DNA of 54,864 nucleotides, taken from Pseudomonas fluorescens (GTDB lineage Bacteria; Pseudomonadota; Gammaproteobacteria; Pseudomonadales; Pseudomonadaceae). The DNA lies in contig NZ_CABVHQ010000039.1 of assembly GCF_902497895.1 (NCBI RefSeq), positions 1 through 54,864 on the forward strand, written 5' to 3'. Below are positions 26,931 to 33,477 of this stretch, piece by piece. Position 1 is the first letter of the stretch; each line of letters opens with the position of its first letter. Below the pieces are notes generated by a model, which was given only the letters and a program-made list of their open reading frames with translations, searched no databases and was not told the origin of the DNA. The translations under genes and the position numbers were made by a program.

Positions 26931-28403
26931 ATGAGGCGCTATCACATCACCGTCGGGGCCAAAACCACCGTCGACGGCACCGTGCGCACCGGTTGGGAGT
27001 ACAGCACGATCAATGGCCTGGCCATGGCCCGCGAAGGCGATGAAGTCTATTGCCCGGAATGCGACAGTACCGGGGAGATTGCCTGCGACGGCCCGCACCT
27101 GGTGGACCTGCTGGATGGACGCCACGCCGCCCTGGACGGCGACCTCTGCAGGTGCAAGTGCGACCCGCCGCCGCGCCTGATTGCCAACCAGACCCTCAGG
27201 TGTCAGGAGATCGAGGGTGGTGGCGCCGTGCCGCGCCCCCGAGCCGCCGCTCAACCCGCCGCTACGACCTCAACCCATCGATCGGTAGCCGAGTCGCGCT
27301 CTTCCGGTTTCACGCCGGCACCGAGCCATCGCACACCAACTTTCAGCGAACTGCCGGGACGGATCTGCGAGAACCTCTGGCGCGGGTACCAGCAACGAGC
27401 CGAAGCCATTGTGGCGCCGAGCGGCACGCTGATCGCCGACCCCAAGGCGCGTAATCGCGCGATCAATGCCGCCTATGCCGGGTTATGGCTTGAGGATCAG
27501 CGTTTCCAGTGGGCGGGCCTCGCAGCTTTCGCGTCCAAACAGGTCGGTTGCGGCCTGCTGCACGCCGCCGATTCGATCGATAAAGTGCAGGCTGAATATG
27601 AGGCGGGACAGCGCTTGAGGAATAGCGCCAGGAAAGGGTTCTTTGGCTTGTTCAGCCGCAGTGAGCGTGACAGGCAGGCGAAACTGCGGGAGTTCGAGCA
27701 GACACAGCGCGATTACGAGCAAGCCTACCGCAACAACCCGTTGCCGAGCATCGACCTCGGGCGCGACGATGAATCGCTGTCGTATGCGCAGCAGCTGTAC
27801 CAGTATGTGTACGAGATGCTGGCCATGGGCAATACCACGCTGTTTCTGGATGTGTTTCCGCTACATGCTTTTTACCAAGAACGTGGGTTGCAGGCGCTCA
27901 AAACCTGCTTGCCTTCACGCAAAAACATTTATGGGCATGACCAGCACCCGCTGCTGTGGCCGGTCGGCCAGAAGAAGCTAAGGTTCGGTAATAACTACGA
28001 GGAAATTTTGCAAGCCTTCGAAGCCATTGAGGCTGGCAACATCGCCGAAAGTGTTGAGCATCTGGCTTGGCACGAGCAGCGGAATATCCTGCAACCGGCG
28101 ATGTACAGCGACCGGGGACTGGAATGGTTGCTACGCAGCAACCATGTCTCCTATGTCATTGGCTTCCCGTCCGGCGCCGCTGAAGCCATCGAACTGACAC
28201 TGGCCAGCCAGTGCCGCCGCGTCGATGATGAACGTACAATTGGCTTCGGCAACAACGCCATGGCCGACCTGTCCGATATCCATCAGCGCATGCCCTTCGT
28301 GCTCAAGGCCGCGGCGCGGTTTGATGTGCTACTGCATGACAGCAATCGCTATCAGATCGAACAGGCGATTCAGGATATCGCCACAGGTCGGGGCGTGCGA
28401 TGA
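26931..28403 (+). CDS. PAAR-domain type VI secretion effector, probable toxin
   Basis: Residues 1-95 form a PAAR domain of the Pseudomonas type: TTVDGTVRTG, GDEVYCPECDSTGEI and DGDLCRCKCDPPPRLIANQ. PAAR proteins cap the VgrG spike and carry toxins. A Pro/Ser/Thr-rich linker (98-140) leads to a 350-residue C-terminal region that I can only loosely compare with the DUF2515 family (a helical stretch around NAAYAGLWLEDQRFQWAGL, 179-197). There is no nuclease, lipase or muramidase motif I can recognise. The 3' end overlaps the next gene as ATGA, the usual toxin-immunity layout. AAGGA stands 11 bases before the start. No vgrG or structural T6SS gene is in the window, so it is an orphan module. Confidence 0.8.
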   Translation: MRRYHITVGAKTTVDGTVRTGWEYSTINGLAMAREGDEVYCPECDSTGEIACDGPHLVDLLDGRHAALDGDLCRCKCDPPPRLIANQTLRCQEIEGGGAVPRPRAAAQPAATTSTHRSVAESRSSGFTPAPSHRTPTFSELPGRICENLWRGYQQRAEAIVAPSGTLIADPKARNRAINAAYAGLWLEDQRFQWAGLAAFASKQVGCGLLHAADSIDKVQAEYEAGQRLRNSARKGFFGLFSRSERDRQAKLREFEQTQRDYEQAYRNNPLPSIDLGRDDESLSYAQQLYQYVYEMLAMGNTTLFLDVFPLHAFYQERGLQALKTCLPSRKNIYGHDQHPLLWPVGQKKLRFGNNYEEILQAFEAIEAGNIAESVEHLAWHEQRNILQPAMYSDRGLEWLLRSNHVSYVIGFPSGAAEAIELTLASQCRRVDDERTIGFGNNAMADLSDIHQRMPFVLKAAARFDVLLHDSNRYQIEQAIQDIATGRGVR

Positions 28404-29017
28404 GCCTGCTGCAACGCGTGGGCTGGCGACGGGGCGGGATTGGGCTGGCCTTTGTCGCACTCCTGGTGTTGGCGGCGGTACGCCTTGGCGCCAGTGAGCC
28501 AGAAATCGCGCTGGTGATTGGTGAGCCCTGGGAAGCCATGCGCCAGCGCTCCAGTGCAGCCATTGATCCAGCCATAGCGGGACATTTTTGGGGGAGATTA
28601 CCGAGGTCGGATGCTCGCCTTCGTTTCATAGACCCTCAATACGGGTTCGTGACCCCACTGGCTCGCTTCTTCACGGTGAGTTTCAATAGTGATGAGTTAG
28701 TCAACAGTGTCCGAATGTCCCCGCAGATTGAGCCGCTGTTGCTCGACGATACGCTCAAGATCGTGCTGGATCTGCAGGAGCAATGGCGTAAAGGGGGTTG
28801 GATACCAATCCGGGTCAAGGACGATCCACCGTTCGCCGACACGCCGCAATGGCGTATCCGATTGCGCGACGTGAATAAAGGCGGAACGTCTTATTGGCAA
28901 GCGGGCAACCAGTATCAAGCGATGCTAGTGGTCGGGCGTTTCGAGGATGACAAGCGCCCCGACGAGGAGCGCTACCTCATCACGCTGGCGCTAGCCAGGC
29001 CATGGGTTGAGCCTTGA
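28400..29017 (+). CDS. Candidate immunity protein for the PAAR effector (205 aa, one membrane anchor)
   Basis: The ATG overlaps the effector stop codon (ATGA). One hydrophobic helix (about residues 13-31, GIGLAFVALLVLAAVRLG) after basic RRGG predicts a cytoplasmic N terminus and a soluble domain of some 170 residues on the periplasmic side. That placement suggests it neutralises the toxin in the periplasm or at the membrane. No family is recognised. Base composition is a little more AT-rich than the core genes. Its role is inferred from position and topology only; a lipoprotein box is absent. Confidence 0.6.
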   Translation: MSLLQRVGWRRGGIGLAFVALLVLAAVRLGASEPEIALVIGEPWEAMRQRSSAAIDPAIAGHFWGRLPRSDARLRFIDPQYGFVTPLARFFTVSFNSDELVNSVRMSPQIEPLLLDDTLKIVLDLQEQWRKGGWIPIRVKDDPPFADTPQWRIRLRDVNKGGTSYWQAGNQYQAMLVVGRFEDDKRPDEERYLITLALARPWVEP

Positions 29018-29120
29018 CCCTTCGCATTGATGAAAGGCGCACCATTGGCTTCGGCAACAACCCCGTGGCCGACCTGTCCGATATCCTTCAGCGCATGCCC
29101 TTCGTGCGAAATATTCACCA
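29014..29120 (+). pseudogene. Orphan fragment of a second effector C terminus
   Basis: A frame starting with TTG at 29014 overlaps the immunity stop codon and encodes RTIGFGNNPVADLSDI and LQRMPFV. It matches the effector at about residues 425-458 (RTIGFGNNAMADLSDI, HQRMPFV). About 61 of 65 bases agree between 28239-28303 and 29042-29106. After MPFV the similarity stops. It is a displaced piece of a related toxin tip, not a working gene; the frame then runs on into the antisense of the next gene. Orphan toxin tips of this kind are known downstream of Rhs/CDI loci. Confidence 0.7.
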
Positions 29121-29221
29121 TGCATTTTCAAGTTGGCGTTATGGCTTGTTTGCAGTGCTGCAGCGTTCAATGCAGCAGGCCGCATCTGGGCCTGCGCCAA
29201 TGGCACAAGGTGCATTACTCC

Positions 29222-30400
29222 TCATGAATAACGTCGCCACAGCTTTAACCCCACTTCATCTCGAATGTCGGAGCAGGCGTGGATGAGGCGGGCAACATCC
29301 TCCTCGGTCAGTCCCGAGTTCATTGAGAGCCGCATCAGCGAGCGGTTGAGACCGGTAGCCGGGGCGCAGAAGACCGAGCCAAAAATGCCTCGTGATTGCA
29401 GTGCATTTCGCAGCAGCAGGGTCAGCCGTTCAGGACCGGGTTCCAGGGCGATGATCTGCTCGGTTCCAGCACGGACGTCATATCCCAGTTGCGTCAGTGT
29501 GGTTCTGACCTGATGGGTAATGGCGTGTAGCCGCGCTCGACGTCCATTGGCCTGTTGTAGAAAATCAGCTGCCCGGTCGAACCAGGCCAGTTCATGGTCA
29601 AGCAGGCTGGAGCTGAAAATGGCCGGATAGGACTCCATGGCAAAATAGTCCTTGAACCCACGGGGGCACGTGATCAAACCGGCGCGCCCGGCGAATGCTT
29701 TTGCCAGGCTGATGGTTTGGAAATGAACCTTGGAAAACAGCTGATGCTGGGCGACCAGTCCTGCTCCCTGTGGCCCGTGTGTCCCCAGCGAATGAGATTC
29801 GTCGACCACCAGGGCGCAGTCGTAGCGTTGTGCAATGTCGGTAAAGTCAGCCAATGGGCAGAGGCTGCCATTGGTGCTGTAGACCGCATCGACCGCTATG
29901 ACGCCTCGCCCGTGTTTCTTGATTTGCCGTTCCGCGTGGGTGGCATCGTTGTGGGCGAAAGCGACAGCACGCGCGCCGGCCGCATGCGCTCCCTGCCAGA
30001 GGGACATGTGCGCATTGATATCCAGATAGACCGGGATGTGCTGACTGGCGATGGCTTGCAGCAGGCCCACATTGGCAGCCCAGCCTGATTGGCAAAGAAT
30101 GCTGTCTTGAGCACCCGTGAACTGCGCCAGCCGCGCCTCTAGCCGGGCGGTAGGCGTGTCCCCGTGGAGGAAGGCTGCGGACATCAAGAGTTGGTGTTCG
30201 GATTGAAGCACCGCCTGGGCTTGAGCTTCGATCAACGAGCGCTCTGCTTGCAGGCAAAGGTAGTCGTTACTCGACAGGTGCAAGGCATCCGGGTCGGGTG
30301 TCAAGCCGTGCAGAGGATGCTGTCCAGCCCATCGTTGCTGGATGCGACCAAGGATATGGCCTTCGATTCGTAATTGAATAAAGTCAGGCAGTGGCGCCAT
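29222..30400 (-). CDS. CqsA/LqsA-like alpha-oxoamine synthase, putative alpha-hydroxyketone autoinducer synthase
   Basis: A 392-residue PLP enzyme of the alpha-oxoamine synthase family (BioF, KBL, CqsA). From memory of Vibrio CqsA the match runs end to end: LPDFIQ at the N terminus, SNDYL (44-48), MSAAFL (73-78), QSGWAANVGLLQ (104-115), HMSLW (131-135), VDESHSLGTHGP (199-210), PLP lysine 234 in SLAKAFAGRAG, SYPAIFSSSLL, FGSVFCAPAT and LSMNSGLTEEDVARL. BioF would differ in several of these. CqsA joins acyl-CoA to an amino-acid or SAM-derived donor to give an aminoketone precursor of CAI-1. The last gene of a minus-strand set with a thioesterase and a membrane protein; no CqsS-like receptor is nearby. 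Confidence 0.82.
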   Translation of the reverse strand: MAPLPDFIQLRIEGHILGRIQQRWAGQHPLHGLTPDPDALHLSSNDYLCLQAERSLIEAQAQAVLQSEHQLLMSAAFLHGDTPTARLEARLAQFTGAQDSILCQSGWAANVGLLQAIASQHIPVYLDINAHMSLWQGAHAAGARAVAFAHNDATHAERQIKKHGRGVIAVDAVYSTNGSLCPLADFTDIAQRYDCALVVDESHSLGTHGPQGAGLVAQHQLFSKVHFQTISLAKAFAGRAGLITCPRGFKDYFAMESYPAIFSSSLLDHELAWFDRAADFLQQANGRRARLHAITHQVRTTLTQLGYDVRAGTEQIIALEPGPERLTLLLRNALQSRGIFGSVFCAPATGLNRSLMRLSMNSGLTEEDVARLIHACSDIRDEVGLKLWRRYS

Positions 30401-30483
30401 GGACGCCTCCCTCCATAGAGCAATCGATTCGTCCTGAACGCCAGGAACGTGAGCTCACTACACGCCCGGTCTCGCTTTATGGC

Positions 30484-30503
30484 TACTGTAAGAATTGACA
30501 GTA
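30484..30503. promoter_or_regulatory. TACTGT-N8-ACAGTA operator upstream of the CqsA-like gene
   Basis: Near-perfect dyad TACTGTAAGAATTGACAGTA centred 93 bases before the start codon. It fits the LexA SOS box (CTG-N10-CAG, AT-rich middle) and also a lux-type box (CT-N12-AG). It abuts the candidate -10 at 30504-30509 and so would cover the transcription start, the position of a repressor. Confidence 0.6.
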
Positions 30504-30532
30504 TTTTTAGAATTCAGACCAACGGCTGTCAG
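30504..30532 (-). promoter_or_regulatory. Candidate promoter of the CqsA-like gene
   Basis: On the minus strand CTGACA (30527-30532) and TAAAAA (30504-30509) are 17 bases apart. Transcription would begin inside the adjacent TACTGT-N8-ACAGTA dyad. Confidence 0.4.
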
Positions 30533-30598
30533 ACAAAGTGGAGGCTGATCCATTTCAAAAATGCCCTTCGCAAGGACATTCGGGACGCACGCTCCATG

Positions 30599-31024
30599 TC
30601 AGCGGAGGTTGCAGATACGGTAGGTGGCTGTCGCCGTTGCCAGGACCTCGCCGGCTTCATTGATCAGCCGACCCGAGGTAAAGCAAATCGCGCCCTTTGC
30701 ATGATCGACCCGGCCCCATCCGATAATTCGACCTGGCGATGCGGGGCTGACGAAACTGGTTTTCGATTCGATCGTCACGGCGATTTGGTTGACCGGCAAG
30801 TTTGCGTATATGGCAGGTCCCATGCAGTCGTCCAGCATGGCCGAGAGCATTCCGCCCTGAATATTGCCCATTGGATTGGTTAACGAAACCGCGGCGTCAA
30901 ACTCGATATGCGCTTCGCATTGCTCTTCATCGTAATCGACGAATTTCCACCCCAGCAAGATGGCGGCATTCGGCAACGGAAGTTTACCAGTGACTACTTT
31001 CCAGAATAACGCGTCGCGATTCAT
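30599..31024 (-). CDS. PaaI-type hotdog thioesterase (141 aa)
   Basis: The single hotdog domain has the family signature: LTNPMGNIQGGMLSAMLDDCMG (helix region, in two parts around residues 48-69) with the catalytic acidic residue in MLDDC, and SFVSPASPGRIIGWGRV. Such enzymes hydrolyse acyl- or aryl-CoA thioesters in the cytosol. It lies between the membrane gene (47 bases upstream) and the CqsA-like gene (about 200 bases downstream), so it might release acyl chains from, or compete for, the acyl-CoA used by the synthase. That link is inference. The 200-base gap to the synthase contains an independent promoter. Confidence 0.85.
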   Translation of the reverse strand: MNRDALFWKVVTGKLPLPNAAILLGWKFVDYDEEQCEAHIEFDAAVSLTNPMGNIQGGMLSAMLDDCMGPAIYANLPVNQIAVTIESKTSFVSPASPGRIIGWGRVDHAKGAICFTSGRLINEAGEVLATATATYRICNLR

Positions 31025-31070
31025 GGTTGGCTACCTTCGACTGTGGGGTATTGGGGGGCTTGCGCCGGGG

Positions 31071-31508
31071 CTATATGTACCGACCTGAGAGCACTGCAAA
31101 CGTGAATCCAAGCAATGACAGAATCACTAGCAAAACAGCGCTTCGGACAGGTGTCGGTGCATTGGTTTTCTTTCGCACATAGGTGGCCACCGCTACGGGA
31201 GGGGAAAGGGCAATCAGGCAGAACAATTGAAATACGATCAGCTGGACAAACTCCCCATCAGCGGAGAACAACCAGTACAGGAGGAAAAATCCTGCCAGCG
31301 CCAATGCCAACCAGGCCGCCCCGGTGACCTTGATCAGCGCCAGGAGTAGCACCTGAGTACGTGGTTCGACTTCGCTCCAACGACGGCCCATGGCGATGCC
31401 GTGGTAGGGCATGAAGTCAGACCGCTTCAAGTAAGCGATCGAGAAAGCTAAAACGATCAGAAAAGCCAGCGAGTAGCTGACGAGCGCAAACCAGGCAAAC
31501 AGGTTCAT
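31071..31508 (-). CDS. Four-helix membrane protein of unknown function (145 aa)
   Basis: Hydrophobic segments at about residues 4-27, 52-77, 82-105 and 118-140 predict four membrane helices with both ends cytoplasmic. The loop after helix 1 carries FMPYHGIAMGRRWSEVEPRT. I do not recognise a family. I chose ATG 31508, with GGAG nine bases upstream, over ATG 31541. It is the first gene of the set that contains the thioesterase and the CqsA-like synthase; a role in export or sensing of the product is a guess. Confidence 0.7.
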   Translation of the reverse strand: MNLFAWFALVSYSLAFLIVLAFSIAYLKRSDFMPYHGIAMGRRWSEVEPRTQVLLLALIKVTGAAWLALALAGFFLLYWLFSADGEFVQLIVFQLFCLIALSPPVAVATYVRKKTNAPTPVRSAVLLVILSLLGFTFAVLSGRYI

Positions 31509-31699
31509 GGCAAGGTCTCCAATCAGTGTGCCAGGGGACACGATTGACTATCGCGCAACACCTGTCTGGAAGACTGCGTCCTGCCTGAGGTCAATGGGTG
31601 TTAACAAAACACGTTGACTGGTTTTCATGCCGTTCACCTCGTTCGAAAGCCTGTCTGGCCCGAGCACGATCTAACCTAGTTTGTGATTTGACGCTTGTC

Positions 31700-31719
31700 T
31701 ACTGTCAGAAATAACAGGT
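31700..31719. promoter_or_regulatory. Second TACTGT-N8-ACAG operator, upstream of the membrane-protein gene
   Basis: TACTGTCAGAAATAACAGGT matches the site at 30484-30503 in both half-sites, with the same 8-base AT-rich spacer. On the minus strand it overlaps or precedes a weak TAGACA-17-TAGGTT promoter-like pair; on the plus strand TTGACG-17-ATAACA overlaps it. It could act on either divergent unit. Confidence 0.55.
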
Positions 31720-31805
31720 GTGCACCCTCGAACTCGCTCCACAGGCCATGTTTTTTTGCACAACGGATCCCTGACCCGTATTAGACTTTCGTATAGTGTT
31801 GTCGT

Positions 31806-31819
31806 TTACGTAAACGTAA
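31806..31819. promoter_or_regulatory. TTACGT-AA-ACGTAA inverted repeat before the ABC importer
   Basis: A perfect 6+2+6 dyad lies 54 bases before the first ABC gene. It is similar in style to operators of MerR-family LiuR regulators of branched-chain acyl catabolism, from memory. No such regulator is in the window. A -10-like TAGTGT lies just downstream. Confidence 0.45.
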
Positions 31820-31841
31820 TAGTGTCTGCAGCGCCATAACC

Positions 31842-31849
31842 AATAAAAA
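31842..31849 (+). promoter_or_regulatory. AAnAAnAA (Hfq/Crc-type) motif before the first ABC gene
   Basis: AATAAAAA, 24 bases before the start codon and close to the ribosome binding region. The pattern AAnAAnAA is the Hfq/Crc recognition motif of catabolite repression in pseudomonads. A short A-rich motif can occur by chance; the repetition at four leaders in this island is what makes it notable. Confidence 0.4.
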
Positions 31850-31872
31850 CAATCAAGGTTAGAGGGCTCCAC

Positions 31873-32649
31873 ATGTCACCAGAGATCGTGTTGGAAACGC
31901 GTGGCTTGACCAAGGAATTTCGCGGTTTCACCGCGGTGGACTCGGTCGATCTACGTGTGCAGAAGGGGCACATCCACGCACTGATCGGACCCAACGGGGC
32001 CGGCAAAACTACCGTTTTCAATCTCCTCACCAAGTTCCTCCCGCCCACTCGTGGAGAGATCCTCTACCTGGGCCAGCCGATCACCCGTTTCAAACCCAAT
32101 GAAATTGCCCGTCTGGGCCTGGTGCGGTCATTTCAGATATCCGCGGTGTTCGGCCACATGAGTGTGGTGGAGAACGTTCGGGTGGCGCTGCAGCGCAAGC
32201 TGGGTAACTCCTTTCACTTCTGGAAGTCCGAGCGCAGCCTCGATGCCCTTAATGAGCAGGCTCTGCAGATGCTGGAGGAAGTCGGTCTGCTCGACTATGC
32301 CGACACCCTGACCATTGAATTGCCCTATGGCCGCAAGCGCGCCCTGGAATTGGCCACCACCCTGGCACTCGATCCCACGGTGCTGTTGCTCGACGAACCG
32401 ACCCAGGGCATGGGCCGCGAGGACGTGAACATGGTCATTGGCCTGGTGCGCCGTGCCGCTATAGGGCGCACGGTGCTGATGGTCGAGCACAACCTCGGGG
32501 TGGTCAGCGAACTGTGCGACCGGATTACCGTGCTGGCCCGTGGTGCGATTCTCGCCGAAGGCGACTATGCCAGCGTTTCCGCCAATCCGCTGGTGCGCGA
32601 GGCCTACCTGGGCAGTGAAGCCACCTGCCTCGAGGGGGCTCACCCATGA
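31873..32649 (+). CDS. ABC importer ATPase, LivG type
   Basis: The 258-residue ATPase has Walker A GPNGAGKTT (about residue 38-46), Walker B VLLLDEPTQGM, the H-loop in MLMVEHN-like VLMVEHNLGVV, and a LivG-like insertion after the first strand. The ABC signature is unusual: LPYGRKRALELATTLA in place of LSxGQ. It powers uptake with the LivF-type ATPase at 32646, which overlaps it as ATGA. The order ATPase-ATPase-SBP-permease-permease is a variant of the Liv/HAAT family, which includes importers for branched-chain amino acids, urea and aromatic acids. Confidence 0.85.
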   Translation: MSPEIVLETRGLTKEFRGFTAVDSVDLRVQKGHIHALIGPNGAGKTTVFNLLTKFLPPTRGEILYLGQPITRFKPNEIARLGLVRSFQISAVFGHMSVVENVRVALQRKLGNSFHFWKSERSLDALNEQALQMLEEVGLLDYADTLTIELPYGRKRALELATTLALDPTVLLLDEPTQGMGREDVNMVIGLVRRAAIGRTVLMVEHNLGVVSELCDRITVLARGAILAEGDYASVSANPLVREAYLGSEATCLEGAHP

Positions 32650-33368
32650 GCAGTCTGCACAACCCGGATTTCGAGCAGCTGCGGGTCGGCGACCTGCATG
32701 CCTTCTATGGCGAATCACACATTCTGCATGGCATCGACCTGCAGGTGCGGCGCGGTGAACTGGTCACCCTGCTTGGACGCAACGGCTCGGGGCGTTCCAC
32801 CACCCTGCGGGCGATCATGAATATGGTAGGCCGGCGCACCGGCTCGATCGTGGTCAACGGCAACGAGACCATCGGTCTGGCCGCGCACCTGATCCCGCGT
32901 CTGGGCGTCGGTTATTGCCCGGAAGAGCGCGGTATTTTCGCCAGCCTCAATGTCGAGGAAAACCTCCTGCTGCCACCGATGGTGCGCAGTGACGGCATGA
33001 GCCTCGACGAAATCTACGAGATGTTCCCCAATCTTTACGAGCGGCGTTTCAGCCAGGGCACCCGACTGTCCGGCGGCGAGCAGCAAATGCTGGCCATGGC
33101 GCGGATCCTGCGCACGGGCGCCAATCTGTTGCTGCTGGACGAGATCACCGAAGGCCTGGCCCCGGTGATCGTGCAGAAGCTGGCCGAGGTGCTGATCAAG
33201 CTCAAGAAGAAGGGCCTGACCATTGTGTTGGTGGAGCAGAATTTCCGCTTCGCCGCACCTCTGGCTGACCGCCATTACTTGATGGACCACGGTCAGATCG
33301 TGGAGGAAATCAGCGCCGCTGAACTGGAGTCGAAACAAGAGCTCCTGCAGAACTGTCTCGGCGTCTGA
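32646..33368 (+). CDS. ABC importer ATPase, LivF type
   Basis: The 240-residue ATPase has Walker A LGRNGSGRSTT, where R stands for the usual K at the invariant lysine (GSGRST), signature RLSGGEQQML, Walker B LLLLDEITEGL and VLVEQNFRFA. The Lys-to-Arg change at the P-loop is seen in some LivF-type proteins but normally weakens ATP hydrolysis. Start overlaps the previous stop codon. It forms the second nucleotide-binding subunit of the importer. Confidence 0.85.
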   Translation: MSSLHNPDFEQLRVGDLHAFYGESHILHGIDLQVRRGELVTLLGRNGSGRSTTLRAIMNMVGRRTGSIVVNGNETIGLAAHLIPRLGVGYCPEERGIFASLNVEENLLLPPMVRSDGMSLDEIYEMFPNLYERRFSQGTRLSGGEQQMLAMARILRTGANLLLLDEITEGLAPVIVQKLAEVLIKLKKKGLTIVLVEQNFRFAAPLADRHYLMDHGQIVEEISAAELESKQELLQNCLGV

Positions 33369-33441
33369 GACCCGTTTTACCCCTGGCTACATCTATGTCG
33401 GCGCGGCTCCAGGGCTGCCGGCACGGGGTTGCTTTGCCCGG

Positions 33442-33455
33442 AACAACAACAATAA
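33442..33455 (+). promoter_or_regulatory. Extended CA motif (Hfq/Crc type) before the substrate-binding protein gene
   Basis: AACAACAACAATAA satisfies AAnAAnAA in more than one register and lies 23 bases upstream of the start codon, beside the ribosome binding site. It fits catabolite repression of translation by Hfq/Crc. Confidence 0.5.
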
Positions 33456-33477
33456 CTGTGGAAAGTGGGTGAACTAG

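Larger units (their letters stand above)
31509..31872. other. Divergent control region between the CqsA-like set and the ABC importer
   Basis: No gene is visible. The region contains the second TACTGT-N8-ACAG box (31700-31719), the TTACGT-AA-ACGTAA dyad (31806-31819), an AAnAAnAA motif (31842-31849) and the ribosome binding site of the first ABC gene. Base composition is clearly more AT-rich than the flanking core genes. Confidence 0.6.

Noticed and set aside
29222..30400. Assignment as BioF (8-amino-7-oxononanoate synthase)
   Set aside because: No other biotin gene is adjacent, and many CqsA-specific segments are present; the BioF call would be a default family label.
30484..31719. Reading the TACTGT boxes as proof of SOS control
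   Set aside because: LexA and lux-type boxes cannot be separated by eye; kept as a hypothesis only.
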